A stretch of 64,000 bases of DNA. It comes from Cohnella baijiui (GTDB taxonomy: Bacteria; Bacillota; Bacilli; Paenibacillales; Paenibacillaceae). The stretch is from assembly GCF_020731285.1 (NCBI RefSeq), contig NZ_JAJFOW010000009.1:1-64000 (forward strand). Reading direction: 5' to 3'. This document shows positions 33,464-41,698 of this stretch, one piece after another. Within the stretch, counting starts at the first letter, position 1; the number at the start of each line of letters is the position of its first letter. The translations under genes were made by a program, and so were the position numbers. The notes beneath the pieces are model-generated. The model saw only the letters and a list, made by a program, of their open reading frames with translations, was not told the origin of the DNA and made no database searches.

Positions 33464-33775
33464 TATCTTACTCCCCATTTACTTTTAGTAAGTTATTTCC
33501 ATTATATCAGCACTCCTATATTGAGCATATCCCTCCACTTTAAAAAGTAGCGGACGGATTTTTAGTTATATTGACTTCTGGCTGTCCCGAAGCATCATAA
33601 AGATATAAGTGTGCGGATTGGACCCACCGCTCTGCAAGTACTCTCAAGAGCTGATTGTTGACTCCTTGTTGACGTCGAGGCATAAAAAATACATCGCCGG
33701 GGCGCTTAGGCTACATGGCGATGTATTCAGAACTTGCATACTGCTATCCATCCTACCTGTTCTCTTCATTGCCTG

Positions 33776-33972
33776 TTGCGACGGGGTTGTCCCAGTACGA
33801 TATCCAATCGCTCCAGCTTCTTATCCCCCTACGAACCCCCATGCTTGAATAGTTCTGGAGCAAAAAGGTGGGGGTTCCGATCATTCGCGGCGGGAATGTC
33901 TCGGAGGATATGCCAGCGCCTATGTGCAACGACCTCCCTTGGCTACGCTTGGGAGGACTTGTGGAGCAAGAA
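33776..33972 (+). repeat. About 200-bp direct repeat, right of the ankyrin gene
   Basis: Partner of 32082-32290, same orientation. The minus-strand reading at its left end is SWSDWISYWDNPVATG, nearly the last residues of the sulfurtransferase at 35360 (SWSDWISYEGNPIATGEE). Confidence 0.75.
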
Positions 33973-34032
33973 GCCCGTGGAGGATGGGTCTGGCGGAACA
34001 GTATGGTTCGAGCCAAGGCGAAGTATACCCCT

Positions 34033-34140
34033 GTGGCTGGGTCGAGCCGAGCGAATCGCCAACAAAAGGCCAAGTGAAGCAAGGTAGCACCCGGAGGGTG
34101 GATGGGATGCTACGCTGTTGTTTGCAGGCTGTTGAATGTT
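34033..34140 (+). repeat. Dispersed repeats adjoining the VOC gene
   Basis: 34033-34108 matches 23811-23890; 34123-34140 matches the 5' motif TTTGCARGCTGTTGAAYG also found at 25661, 35256 and, less exactly, 22973. Confidence 0.6.
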
Positions 34141-34196
34141 GTTTGCAAGCCATCACAATTGAGCTATCATATCCGTTGAGTCAGCAACGAAACACA

Positions 34197-35045
34197 TCAA
34201 ATCGGTTTGCAATGGGTCACATTAAATCGGTTTCCATCAATGTCATAGAAATGGAATAAGACTCTTCCTTGATCCAAGTGTCCCCCTACGTCTCCGCACT
34301 CAACACCATTGTCCCGTAAATATTGGTGATAATCAAAGAAATCCTGTCGTTTTTTAATCAGTGTCAGTGGACGAACTGGTCCGTTGATTTTGCCTGTATA
34401 AATATCGCTTGGCAGCTGTTCCAAAATCCAGGTGGCTCGATTTGTATCTGAGAAGTTATCACTCAGAGACATGTAAAGGTAACCGTCTTCGATATGATCC
34501 TCATGTACCTTCATTCCGACAAATACTTGATACCACTTGCTAGCCACCCGTAAATCCCGAACACCAATCCTCGTAAAGGATGGTTTGAATCCTTTACTCT
34601 TAAGTGTGTTGTCTTCTCTTGCCGTGAGCCGAGTACCTTCAGCTGTAGCCCAAAAATCAAAGTATTGTCTGCCATCGGGGCCAAGGTAAAGATCAGTGAC
34701 TCGAATCCCGTTTTCGGTAAAATGATCGTGTACTTTTTGTAAGTTTTTGGTCCTCCAGCACCAACGCAAATGTGGATCAACACTTCCTCTTTCAGCATAA
34801 TGAAACGGAAGTTTTTGCGACGTCATAACAGAATTAAGCCATGTGCCGTATCCGAGATGAGTCATTCTCCCATTTTGAATGCGTTGATCTGGCCACCACC
34901 ATTCTTTGCGTCTGACTTCCCATCCCATAAAAGTCATATACCAATGAATAGCCAATTCATGGTTATCCCATAAAACATCAATTTCTCCTCCGTCATAAAA
35001 CAATTCCGGGACTGGGTTTGCTTTTACTGTTTGAATAGTTGTCAT
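34197..35045 (-). CDS. Two-domain VOC-superfamily protein
   Basis: 282-aa protein containing two VOC modules (about 18-135 and 150-282): the first has IDVLWDNHELAIHWYMTFMG and YLGPDGRQYFDFWATAEGTR, the second IGVRDLRVASKWYQVFVGMK and FYDIDGNRFNVTHCKPI. Duplicated VOC proteins often form the active site between the two modules. AAAGGAG lies 7 nt before the ATG. Stand-alone, AT-rich, function unknown; extradiol dioxygenases and resistance proteins have this layout. Confidence 0.85.
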   Translation of the reverse strand: MTTIQTVKANPVPELFYDGGEIDVLWDNHELAIHWYMTFMGWEVRRKEWWWPDQRIQNGRMTHLGYGTWLNSVMTSQKLPFHYAERGSVDPHLRWCWRTKNLQKVHDHFTENGIRVTDLYLGPDGRQYFDFWATAEGTRLTAREDNTLKSKGFKPSFTRIGVRDLRVASKWYQVFVGMKVHEDHIEDGYLYMSLSDNFSDTNRATWILEQLPSDIYTGKINGPVRPLTLIKKRQDFFDYHQYLRDNGVECGDVGGHLDQGRVLFHFYDIDGNRFNVTHCKPI

Positions 35046-35083
35046 TGATAACTCTCCTTTAATAAATATTTAAGTTTCTAAAT

Positions 35084-35142
35084 ACATTGGATGCCGCTCA
35101 ATAAAGAAATCTATCAAATTCGCATTGTTACCTTGCATATTG
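35084..35142 (+). repeat. About 60-bp repeat shared with 21992-22050
   Basis: GGATGCCGCT, AAATCTATC and AATTCGCATTGTTACCT occur in the same order at 22003-22046. Not linked to a recognisable element. Confidence 0.5.
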
Positions 35143-35250
35143 AATGTTAAAGGAATATATCTCATATCCAATAATTTCTCTAAATTCATTGCGTTTACCT
35201 TGTCCTCTGGGTTAATCCAGTAAATTATGTTGCAACTGCTTCCTCTGACC

Positions 35251-35358
35251 TCTTGTTTGCAAGCTGTTGAACGAGAACACCAAAAAGGGCCGCAACAAGC
35301 CTGCCAACCGGCAACCTGTCACAGCCCCCAAACCCGCGTCCGACGCGGTCTCGCTGCT
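35251..35358 (+). repeat. Dispersed hairpin repeat, copy C, abutting the sulfurtransferase stop
   Basis: Starts CTTGTTTGCAAGCTGTTGAA and continues ACGAGAACACC, CCGGCAACCTGTCAC and the hairpin CCGCGTC-C-GACGCGG, ending 2 bp before the stop codon of the sulfurtransferase gene (minus strand). It may act as that operon's terminator. It is the most complete copy of the family in the window. Confidence 0.65.
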
Positions 35359-35359
35359 C

Positions 35360-36208
35360 TTATTCTTCCCCCGTCGCGATCGGATTCCCCTCATAGCTAA
35401 TCCAATCGCTCCAGCTCCCCGCATACAGCTTCACGTTGCGGAAGCCCGCCTCGCGAAGCGCCAGCACGTTCGGCGTGGCGGAGATGCCGGAGCCGCAGTA
35501 GACGATAATCTCGTCGTCCTGACCCAGCGCGCCGAAGCGCGTGCGGAGCGCGTCCGGGGAGAGCCAGCGGTCGTCCGCACCGAGGCCGTCCTTCCAGAAG
35601 TAGTTCAGCGCGCCCGGAATATGGCCGGCCACGGGATCGAAGGGCGCCTCGAGGCCGAGATATTGGCTTGCGTCGCGGGAGTCGACGAGCTTCTTGCCGG
35701 CGTCGCCAATCGCAGCGCGCACTGCATGCACGTCGGCGAGCCAGTCTTCGCGGACCGCCGGCTCCAGGCAGCGCGCGGCCGGCTGGGGCGTCTCCGTCGT
35801 CACCGGCAAGCCTGCCGCCGTCCAGGCTTCGTAGCCCCCGTCCAGTACCCGCACGTCGGACACGCCGATGTACTTCAGCACCCACCACAGACGCGACGCG
35901 GCGGGGCCGTTCGTGTCCTCATATACGAGCACGGCCATCTCCCGGTCGATGCCGAGGCCGCCGAACCGCTCGGCCAGCCGCTCCGGCGTCGGCAGCGGAC
36001 TGCGTCCTCCATGCTCCCGCGCCGGATCCGTGAGATCGGCCTTGAAGTCGACAAAGGACGCGCCGGGCAAATGCCCCTTGACATAAGCTTCTCTGCCATA
36101 GGAAGGCTCCTTCGGCGAAAAGCGTACGTCAAGGACGACAACACCCCCCGCTTCGATCAGCTGCCTAGCCTCTTCTACATTTGCAATTTGGCGTTCGTTC
36201 GTGGTCAT
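35360..36208 (-). CDS. Thiosulfate/3-mercaptopyruvate sulfurtransferase (tandem rhodanese)
   Basis: 282-aa enzyme with two rhodanese domains. The inactive N-terminal domain (about 8-130) has GHLPGASFVDFKADLTDP; the active C-terminal domain (about 155-275) has the persulfide cysteine in YCGSGISATPNVLAL, the SseA-type CGSGVTA loop, plus GHIPGALNYFW. It moves sulfur from mercaptopyruvate or thiosulfate to cyanide or thiols. It closes the organosulfur operon 146 bp after the ATPase gene. Its last 15 codons (DWISYEGNPIATGEE) coincide with a sequence found repeated at four intergenic sites. Confidence 0.92.
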   Translation of the reverse strand: MTTNERQIANVEEARQLIEAGGVVVLDVRFSPKEPSYGREAYVKGHLPGASFVDFKADLTDPAREHGGRSPLPTPERLAERFGGLGIDREMAVLVYEDTNGPAASRLWWVLKYIGVSDVRVLDGGYEAWTAAGLPVTTETPQPAARCLEPAVREDWLADVHAVRAAIGDAGKKLVDSRDASQYLGLEAPFDPVAGHIPGALNYFWKDGLGADDRWLSPDALRTRFGALGQDDEIIVYCGSGISATPNVLALREAGFRNVKLYAGSWSDWISYEGNPIATGEE

Positions 36209-36354
36209 GCGCTTCGTCTCTCCCTTCTCATTCCCTTTCTATTCCTACCTTCCTTTGCTCCATTACCGTTCCCAAGCACAAATCCAGCTTTCCTCGTTCC
36301 ATGCCGCCTTCAACTTGTCGATCCCGCTTCCCTTCATCCCGCCCGCTTCCCGAT

Positions 36355-37155
36355 TCATATCGCGAACTCCACGCTGTCCGGGGCGCGCACCTGCTGGATC
36401 GCGAGATAGATATCCTGCTGGATCTTGAGCAACTCCGCGTCCTCGCGCTTGCGCGGGCGCCGTTGCGGCACCGCGAAAACCTCCTGGATGCGCCCCGGCC
36501 GGGGCGACAGGAGCACGACTCGGTCGCCGAGGTAGACGGCCTCGGAGACGTCGTGGGTCACGAAGACGACCGTCTTGCGGTCCGCCTCCCAGATCGCGAG
36601 CAGATCGTCCTGCAATTGCAGCCGCGTCAGGTGGTCGACCGCGCCGAACGGCTCGTCCATAAGCAGTACCTCCGGCCGGTTGGCGAAGGCGCGGGCGAGT
36701 CCCGCCCGCTGCCGCATGCCGCCCGAGAGCTGGTGCGGATATTTCCGCTCGAAGCCGGCCAACCCCACCATCTTCAGGTAACGCTGCGCCGCCTCGCTCC
36801 GCTCCCGCTTGCCGGTCTCGCCGATCTCCAGCCCCAGCTCGACGTTGCGCTGGATCGTCCGCCACGGATAGAGCGACGGGTCCTGAAACACGACGCCGAG
36901 CCGCCGGTCGGGACCGATCAGCGCATCCGGCCCGAACCGCACCTCTCCCGCCGTCGGCTGCTGCAGTCCGGCGAGAATTTCCAGCAGCGTGCTCTTGCCG
37001 CAGCCGCTCGGCCCGAGAATGCAGAGGAATTCCCCGTCCTCGATGTCCAGATTCACGTCCGCCAGCGTCTCGGTCGGCTCCGCGCCGCCGTATACCATGG
37101 ATAGTTGTCGAATCGAAAAGCCCGCCATAACCCGCGCTCGCTCCTTTCGCTTCAT
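36355..37155 (-). CDS. ABC transporter ATPase, sulfonate/nitrate/taurine type
   Basis: 266-aa ATPase of the SsuB/TauB group. Walker A is LGPSGCGKST, the Q loop VVFQDPSLYPW, the signature LSGGMRQR, Walker B LLMDEPFGAVD and the switch histidine in VFVTHDVSEA. The C-terminal RIQEVFAVPQRRPRKRED is typical of the group. Start chosen at 37155 (MKRKERARVM) with GGGAGCGG upstream; it overlaps nothing and follows the binding-protein gene by 22 bp. Powers import of an organosulfur compound with the permease and binding protein encoded upstream. Confidence 0.92.
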   Translation of the reverse strand: MKRKERARVMAGFSIRQLSMVYGGAEPTETLADVNLDIEDGEFLCILGPSGCGKSTLLEILAGLQQPTAGEVRFGPDALIGPDRRLGVVFQDPSLYPWRTIQRNVELGLEIGETGKRERSEAAQRYLKMVGLAGFERKYPHQLSGGMRQRAGLARAFANRPEVLLMDEPFGAVDHLTRLQLQDDLLAIWEADRKTVVFVTHDVSEAVYLGDRVVLLSPRPGRIQEVFAVPQRRPRKREDAELLKIQQDIYLAIQQVRAPDSVEFAI

Positions 37156-37177
37156 GCCGTCCGCTCCCGCACTCCCG

Positions 37178-38263
37178 TTAAGGCTGCTTGGGGATGTAGC
37201 GGAGGTCGAGGATGCCATCGACGTCGTACACTTGGTCCTGGAATCCGAGCTCCACCTGGATTTTCTGCGTGTCCGCGAGCGCCTGCTTGTCGACGTCCGG
37301 CTTGTTCTTCCAGAGCACTTCCTCGCGCTCGAACGCCTTGTCGACGGCCGCCGGATCGATCTTGACCTGCGTCAAGAAATACTGTTTGTACTCGTCCAGA
37401 TGGCTCTTGGCGTATTCCTGCGACTTGAAGTAGGCGCGCAGCAGCTTCTCGACGACGTCCGGATGCGTCTCGACGAAGTCGGTGCGGGAAACCAGCACGC
37501 CCGTGTGGAACGTCGGCAGGTAATCCCAGCCCTTCGCCAGCAGCTTGGCCTTGCCGGTAATCTCGCCGAGGGAGACGAACGGCTCGTGGATGATCGTGGC
37601 GTCGACTTGGCCGGACGTCAGGCTGGCGAAGGCGGCGTCATTGACGCCGTTGGCGACGAACGTGACGTCGTCCTTCGACAGGCCGTGCTGCTTGAGAATG
37701 ACCTGCGCGTAGGCGTCCAGGCCGGAGCCGAAAACGGCGGCGCCCACCTTTTTGCCCTTGAGATCCTCGATGCTTTTGATCTCCGGGCGGGCGATCAGGT
37801 AGAACGCCCCCTTCGTTCGGAACATCGAGGAGACGATCTTGAGCGGCGCGCCCTTGCCGGCGGCGACGATCGCTTGGGTCGTCGCGAGGTCGGCGATGTC
37901 GATGTCCTTGCTCGTCAGACCGGCGACCGGATTCTGCGCGTTGACGAACTCGACGTCGAGCCCTTCGTCCTTGAAAAAGCCCTTCTCCGCGCCGAAATGG
38001 ACGGCAAGGCCGCTGACGCCGTTAAAGGCGGCGTACTTCACCTTTTGCAGCTCCCCTCCGGTCGATGCCTGCGCCGAAGGCGACGCGCCTGCCGAGGCCG
38101 TGCCGGATGCGCCGGGAGACGCGTCGCCTCCCGCGTTTTTGCCACCGCAGCCGGCGATCAACGCCAGCGTCAGCATGCCGATCAGGGGCAGCGCCCATTT
38201 GCCACGAGCGCCATTGCCATTACCAATGCTATTGCGATTACGGTTATCGTTTCTCTTTTCCAT
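37178..38263 (-). CDS. Sulfonate-type ABC substrate-binding lipoprotein
   Basis: 361-aa lipoprotein of the SsuA/TauA/NMT1 group. A basic N-terminus and signal segment end in the lipobox LIAGC (Cys about 39), followed by a Gly/Ala/Ser-rich linker and a periplasmic-binding fold: NGVSGLAVHFGAEKGFFKDE, DIADLATTQAIVAAGKGAPL, and GSGLDAYAQVILKQHGL. It delivers an alkanesulfonate-like ligand to the permease encoded just upstream. Ligand identity is inferred from the family and the neighbouring monooxygenase. Confidence 0.92.
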   Translation of the reverse strand: MEKRNDNRNRNSIGNGNGARGKWALPLIGMLTLALIAGCGGKNAGGDASPGASGTASAGASPSAQASTGGELQKVKYAAFNGVSGLAVHFGAEKGFFKDEGLDVEFVNAQNPVAGLTSKDIDIADLATTQAIVAAGKGAPLKIVSSMFRTKGAFYLIARPEIKSIEDLKGKKVGAAVFGSGLDAYAQVILKQHGLSKDDVTFVANGVNDAAFASLTSGQVDATIIHEPFVSLGEITGKAKLLAKGWDYLPTFHTGVLVSRTDFVETHPDVVEKLLRAYFKSQEYAKSHLDEYKQYFLTQVKIDPAAVDKAFEREEVLWKNKPDVDKQALADTQKIQVELGFQDQVYDVDGILDLRYIPKQP

Positions 38264-38308
38264 ATGTCCCTCTCCCTTTCGTTCGGCTCCCGGAGCCGTC
38301 CGCTTCTC

Positions 38309-39088
38309 TTATCTCGACTTCCACTTCAACACGACTTTTTTCTCCAGAAGGTCGATGACCGCGATGATCAGCACGGAGACGACGGTTACGATCGTGATAA
38401 TCGCAAATGCCTGCGCCGTGTCGTAGAGCGATGTCGCCTTCACCAGCAGATTGCCTAGTCCGGCCTGCGAGGCGATCATCTCCCCGAACAGCGCCCCGAC
38501 GAGCCCCGTCGCAGCCGACACGCGCAATCCCGCGAAAATCGTGGGGGCCGCCGAGGGCAGAATGACTTTGACGATCGTCTGCCACCGCGTCGCCTCGAAC
38601 ACCCGTGCGACCTTCAGATGATTGTCAGCCGTCTGCTTGATGCCCGTGATCGTGTTGAAGGCGATCGTGAAGTAGCAGAACAGAAACACCACCGCGATCT
38701 TGTGCGGCACGCCGATGCCCAGCCACAGCATGATGAGCGGGATGATCGTCACCTTGGGCACCGCCATCAGCGCCGACAGGAACGGGCGGAAAAACCGCTC
38801 CGCATGCTTTACCAGCACGAGGAGCATCCCCGTCGCGATCCCGAGCGCCGACGCCAGGACGTAGCCCTCGAGAAATTCCTGCAGCGTCACGCGCAGATGC
38901 CGGTAAATCTCCCCCTCCGACAGCAGCTTGAACGTCTGCCGGGCGACCTCCGTCGGCTCGGACAGGTACAGCTTGCCGACGATCCCCCGCCGGACCACCC
39001 ACTCAATGACCGCCAGCACCGCCGCGGTCAGCAGGATCTGGCCAAGCAGGATCCCGCCGCGGAGCTTGCCGCTCTCCTTGTTGCGCAT
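38309..39088 (-). CDS. ABC transporter permease, sulfonate/nitrate/taurine type
   Basis: 259-aa permease of the SsuC/TauC group, with six transmembrane segments and the EAA loop VFEATRWQTIVKVILPSAAP. Start at 39088 (ATGCGCAAC) with GGAGG 7 nt upstream; an ATG two codons earlier sits too close to the ribosome site. A longer frame upstream is out of character and overlaps the monooxygenase gene. It partners with the lipoprotein and ATPase encoded downstream. Confidence 0.92.
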   Translation of the reverse strand: MRNKESGKLRGGILLGQILLTAAVLAVIEWVVRRGIVGKLYLSEPTEVARQTFKLLSEGEIYRHLRVTLQEFLEGYVLASALGIATGMLLVLVKHAERFFRPFLSALMAVPKVTIIPLIMLWLGIGVPHKIAVVFLFCYFTIAFNTITGIKQTADNHLKVARVFEATRWQTIVKVILPSAAPTIFAGLRVSAATGLVGALFGEMIASQAGLGNLLVKATSLYDTAQAFAIITIVTVVSVLIIAVIDLLEKKVVLKWKSR

Positions 39089-39122
39089 CGTCATTCCTCC
39101 GTCCTCGCCCGCCAATCGCCGA

Positions 39123-40502
39123 TCAGGACCGGCTCTCCTGCAGCGTGCGCTCGCGGGCGAACTTGTTGTCCGGCTTCGCGAGCCCGAAGTGCTCGCGGAA
39201 CGTGGCGCCTTCGTATTCGGTGCGGAACAGGCCGCGCGCCTGCAGCACCGGCACGACAAGGTCCATGAACAGATCCAGTCCGCCCGGCATGTACGGCGGG
39301 CAGATGTTGAATCCGTCGGCCGCCCCGGTCTCGAACCACTCCTGGATCCGATCCGCGATCGTCTCGGGTCCGCCGACGATCAGCAGATGCCCCCGGGCGG
39401 TCGCGGCAAAGAAGTGGTACAGCTCGCGCACCGTGATGTCGTCGTGTCCGGCCGCGTCCTGGGCGAGCCGCACGAGCGCACGGACGCCTTCGGGCGGATG
39501 GCTGGACTGCGGCAGATCCGGCAGCGGGCCGTCCAAGTCGTAGCCCGCCAGATCGATGCCGATCCGGCCCGATAGCGGCGCAAGGTCGAAGTCCGTTACG
39601 AGCAGACCGCTGAGCTCCCTGTACTTGGCGCGGGCTTCCTCGTCGGTCCGCCCGACGAGCGGGACGAGCCCCGGCAGGATGAACAGCTCCTCCGGGCGCC
39701 GGCCGTGCTGCGCGAGCTTGCCCTTGACGCCGGCATAGAATGCACGCGCCTCGTTGATTAGAATCTGCCCGGTGAAAATCGCGCTCGAGAAGCGCGCCCC
39801 CAGCTCCTGGCTCCGCTCGGACGTGCCCGCCGACAGCAACGGCAGCTGACCCTGCGGCGGACGGGCGACGTTCAGCGGTCCCGCAACGGAGAACTGCTCG
39901 CCCCTGTGGTGCAGCGGATGCACCTTGGTCCCGTCGACGAAGGCGCCGCTCGCCTTGTCCCGAACGAACGCCTCGTCCTCCCAGCTGTCCCACAGATCCT
40001 TGACGACCTGGACGAACTCGTCGGCGTAGTCGTAGCGCTTGGCGTTGTCCCAGTGCTTGTCGCGGCTGAAGTTCTGCGCCGCCCGGGCGTCCGCGCCGGT
40101 GACGACGTTCCAGGCGGTGCGGCCGCGGCTCAGATGGTCCAGCGAGGCGGTCAGCCGCGCGATATGATAAGGCTCGGCATACGTCGTGTTCGCCGTGACG
40201 ATCAGGCCGATCTTGCTCGTGACCGCCGCCAGGTAGGCGATCATCGTAAACGGCTCGAGCCGCACCATCTGCGACGGGAACTGATGCTGCATGTCCGCGC
40301 TGGTGGCGAGCGCGTCGCCGAGGAAGAAGAAGTCGAACTTCGCCTGCTCGAGACGCTGGGCGACGCTTTTGAGAAATGCGGGGTCGAAGGCGCCGTCCGT
40401 GACCGCCTCCGGCAGACGCCAACCCGCGGGATGATAGCCGGTGGAAAAAAGGAAAAGTCCGAGGTGAAGCTGCCGCTGCGAGCGGCTCTGCGTTTCTGTC
40501 AT
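39123..40502 (-). CDS. LLM-class FMN-dependent monooxygenase (NtaA/DszA type)
   Basis: 459-aa flavin-dependent monooxygenase. Features: LHLGLFLFSTGYHPAGWRLP at the N-terminus, AKFDFFFLGDALATS, LTASLDHLSRGRTAWNVVTG and SAGTSERSQELGARFSSAIF, all typical of the NtaA/SnaA/DszA/SoxA subfamily. These enzymes use FMNH2 from a partner reductase to oxidise sulfones, sulfonates, EDTA-like chelators or similar. In this operon a desulfurisation role is most likely. No flavin reductase gene is adjacent; the aldo/keto reductase upstream is not an obvious substitute. Confidence 0.9.
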   Translation of the reverse strand: MTETQSRSQRQLHLGLFLFSTGYHPAGWRLPEAVTDGAFDPAFLKSVAQRLEQAKFDFFFLGDALATSADMQHQFPSQMVRLEPFTMIAYLAAVTSKIGLIVTANTTYAEPYHIARLTASLDHLSRGRTAWNVVTGADARAAQNFSRDKHWDNAKRYDYADEFVQVVKDLWDSWEDEAFVRDKASGAFVDGTKVHPLHHRGEQFSVAGPLNVARPPQGQLPLLSAGTSERSQELGARFSSAIFTGQILINEARAFYAGVKGKLAQHGRRPEELFILPGLVPLVGRTDEEARAKYRELSGLLVTDFDLAPLSGRIGIDLAGYDLDGPLPDLPQSSHPPEGVRALVRLAQDAAGHDDITVRELYHFFAATARGHLLIVGGPETIADRIQEWFETGAADGFNICPPYMPGGLDLFMDLVVPVLQARGLFRTEYEGATFREHFGLAKPDNKFARERTLQESRS

Positions 40503-40517
40503 GGAAATGTTGTCCTC

Positions 40518-41504
40518 CTATCGAATGATTCCGAGCGAACGCGATATGTCGTCGATCCGGGCGAGCTCCTCCACCGTCAGCCGCTGATCGGCAAAGCGCA
40601 GCGAGTCCCTCACCTGCTCCGGCCGAGAAGCGCCCAGGATCGCCGAGGTGACGTGAGGCTGGCTCAGCACCCAGGACAGCGACAGTTGGGCGAGGCTCCA
40701 GCCCCGCGCCTCCGCCAGCGGCGCGAGCGCGTCCACCAGGTCGAAGGCGGGCTTGCCTTCCAGCAGCGCGGCGAGCCGCTTTTCCCCCGCCGCGAGCCGT
40801 GTCCCCGCCTGCGGCGACTCGTCCCGCTTGTACTTGCCAGTCAGGATGCCGCGGCCGAGCGGGCTGTACGCGATGACGCCGACCTGCTCCGACCGGACGA
40901 AGGGGACGAGCTCCTTCTCGATTTCCCGCGTGATCAGGCTGTACTCGGGCTGCACGCTCTCGAACCGGCTCAGGCCGTGCAGCGCACTCAGTCCTTGGGC
41001 TTTGGCGATCTGCCAGGCGGCGTAGTTGGAGCAGCCGATATAGCGGACCTTCCCCTGCCTCACGAGATCGTCCAGCGCGCCCAGCGTCTCCTCGATCGGT
41101 ACCTCCGGGTCGAACCCGTGCACCTGATACAGATCGATGTGATCCGTCTGGAGCCGGCGGAGACTGCCCTCGATCGCCCGGAAAATGTGGTAGCGGCTCA
41201 GTCCGGCGTCGTTGACGCCCGTCCCGACCCGCGCCAGCACCTTCGTCGCGAGCACGACGTCGTGACGCCGCCCCCGGAGCAGCCGTCCGAGGATCGTCTC
41301 CGCCTCGCCGGTTCGGGTCGGATCGTTCAGGTCCATGCCCGATCCGTACACGTCCGCGGTGTCGATCAGGTTGATGCCTCGCTCCAGCGCCTCGTTCAGG
41401 ACGGCGGCGGAGGCGGTCTCGTCGATCCATCGGCCGAAGGCCATCGTGCCGAGGCTGACCTCGGACACGTTAAGCCCCGTTCGGCCCAGCTTGCGATATT
41501 CCAT
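40518..41504 (-). CDS. Aldo/keto reductase
   Basis: 328-aa NADPH-dependent TIM-barrel oxidoreductase. The catalytic tetrad is visible: D and Y in NLIDTADVYGSG, K in VLATKVLARV and H in LYQVHGFD. The NADPH-binding C-terminal end is SAILGASRPEQVRDSLRF. It is the first gene of the organosulfur operon and starts 31 nt after a terminator-like hairpin. It may reduce the aldehyde produced by oxidative desulfonation; that is inference. Confidence 0.92.
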   Translation of the reverse strand: MEYRKLGRTGLNVSEVSLGTMAFGRWIDETASAAVLNEALERGINLIDTADVYGSGMDLNDPTRTGEAETILGRLLRGRRHDVVLATKVLARVGTGVNDAGLSRYHIFRAIEGSLRRLQTDHIDLYQVHGFDPEVPIEETLGALDDLVRQGKVRYIGCSNYAAWQIAKAQGLSALHGLSRFESVQPEYSLITREIEKELVPFVRSEQVGVIAYSPLGRGILTGKYKRDESPQAGTRLAAGEKRLAALLEGKPAFDLVDALAPLAEARGWSLAQLSLSWVLSQPHVTSAILGASRPEQVRDSLRFADQRLTVEELARIDDISRSLGIIR

Positions 41505-41535
41505 GCGGTATTCGCACCTTTCAAAATCAAAAATA

Positions 41536-41578
41536 GACAGCCGGAAAGACGCTTGTCGTACGCGTCTCTCCGGCTGTC
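41536..41578 (-). terminator. Terminator-like hairpin in the leader of the organosulfur operon
   Basis: GACAGCCGGA-A-AGACGC (41536-41552) pairs with GCGTCT-C-TCCGGCTGTC (41562-41578); on the minus strand a T-rich tail (TATTTTTGATTTTG) follows and the aldo/keto reductase starts about 31 nt later. There is no room for a promoter between hairpin and gene, so either it ends the ankyrin-gene transcript and partly reads through, or it is an attenuator. TATATT on the minus strand (41592-41597) could be the -10 of a promoter just upstream. Confidence 0.65.
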
Positions 41579-41698
41579 CGGTAGAGAATTTAATATATAT
41601 TTATCCCATATGAAAAATGGGTTTAAATATCGAAGAAAAGCGCCTCTTCCGCACGGAGCGGAGGAGGAGCAGGCAGCCCGCGGGTCAACGCCTTCGCC

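Larger units (their letters stand above)
33464..34196. other. Gene-free stretch with three repeat types
   Basis: Contains the right copy of the 200-bp repeat (33776-33972), a copy of the GGCTGGGTCGAGCC repeat (34033-34108) and TTTGCAGGCTGTTGAATG (34123-34140) followed by an overlapping variant, TTGTTTGCAAGCC. A minus-strand frame of 109 codons across 33753-34082 is made of repeat sequence and is not called a gene. Confidence 0.5.

Noticed and set aside
33753..34082. 109-codon frame on the minus strand
   Set aside because: Consists entirely of dispersed repeat sequence; the similarity to the sulfurtransferase tail is explained by the repeat.
39091..41430. Open frame of 779 codons on the minus strand
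   Set aside because: Overlaps the monooxygenase and aldo/keto reductase genes in another frame; Arg-rich shadow composition and no domain.
41504..41680. SAM or T-box riboswitch before the organosulfur operon
   Set aside because: The leader is too short and shows only one terminator-like hairpin, without kink-turn or T-box motifs.
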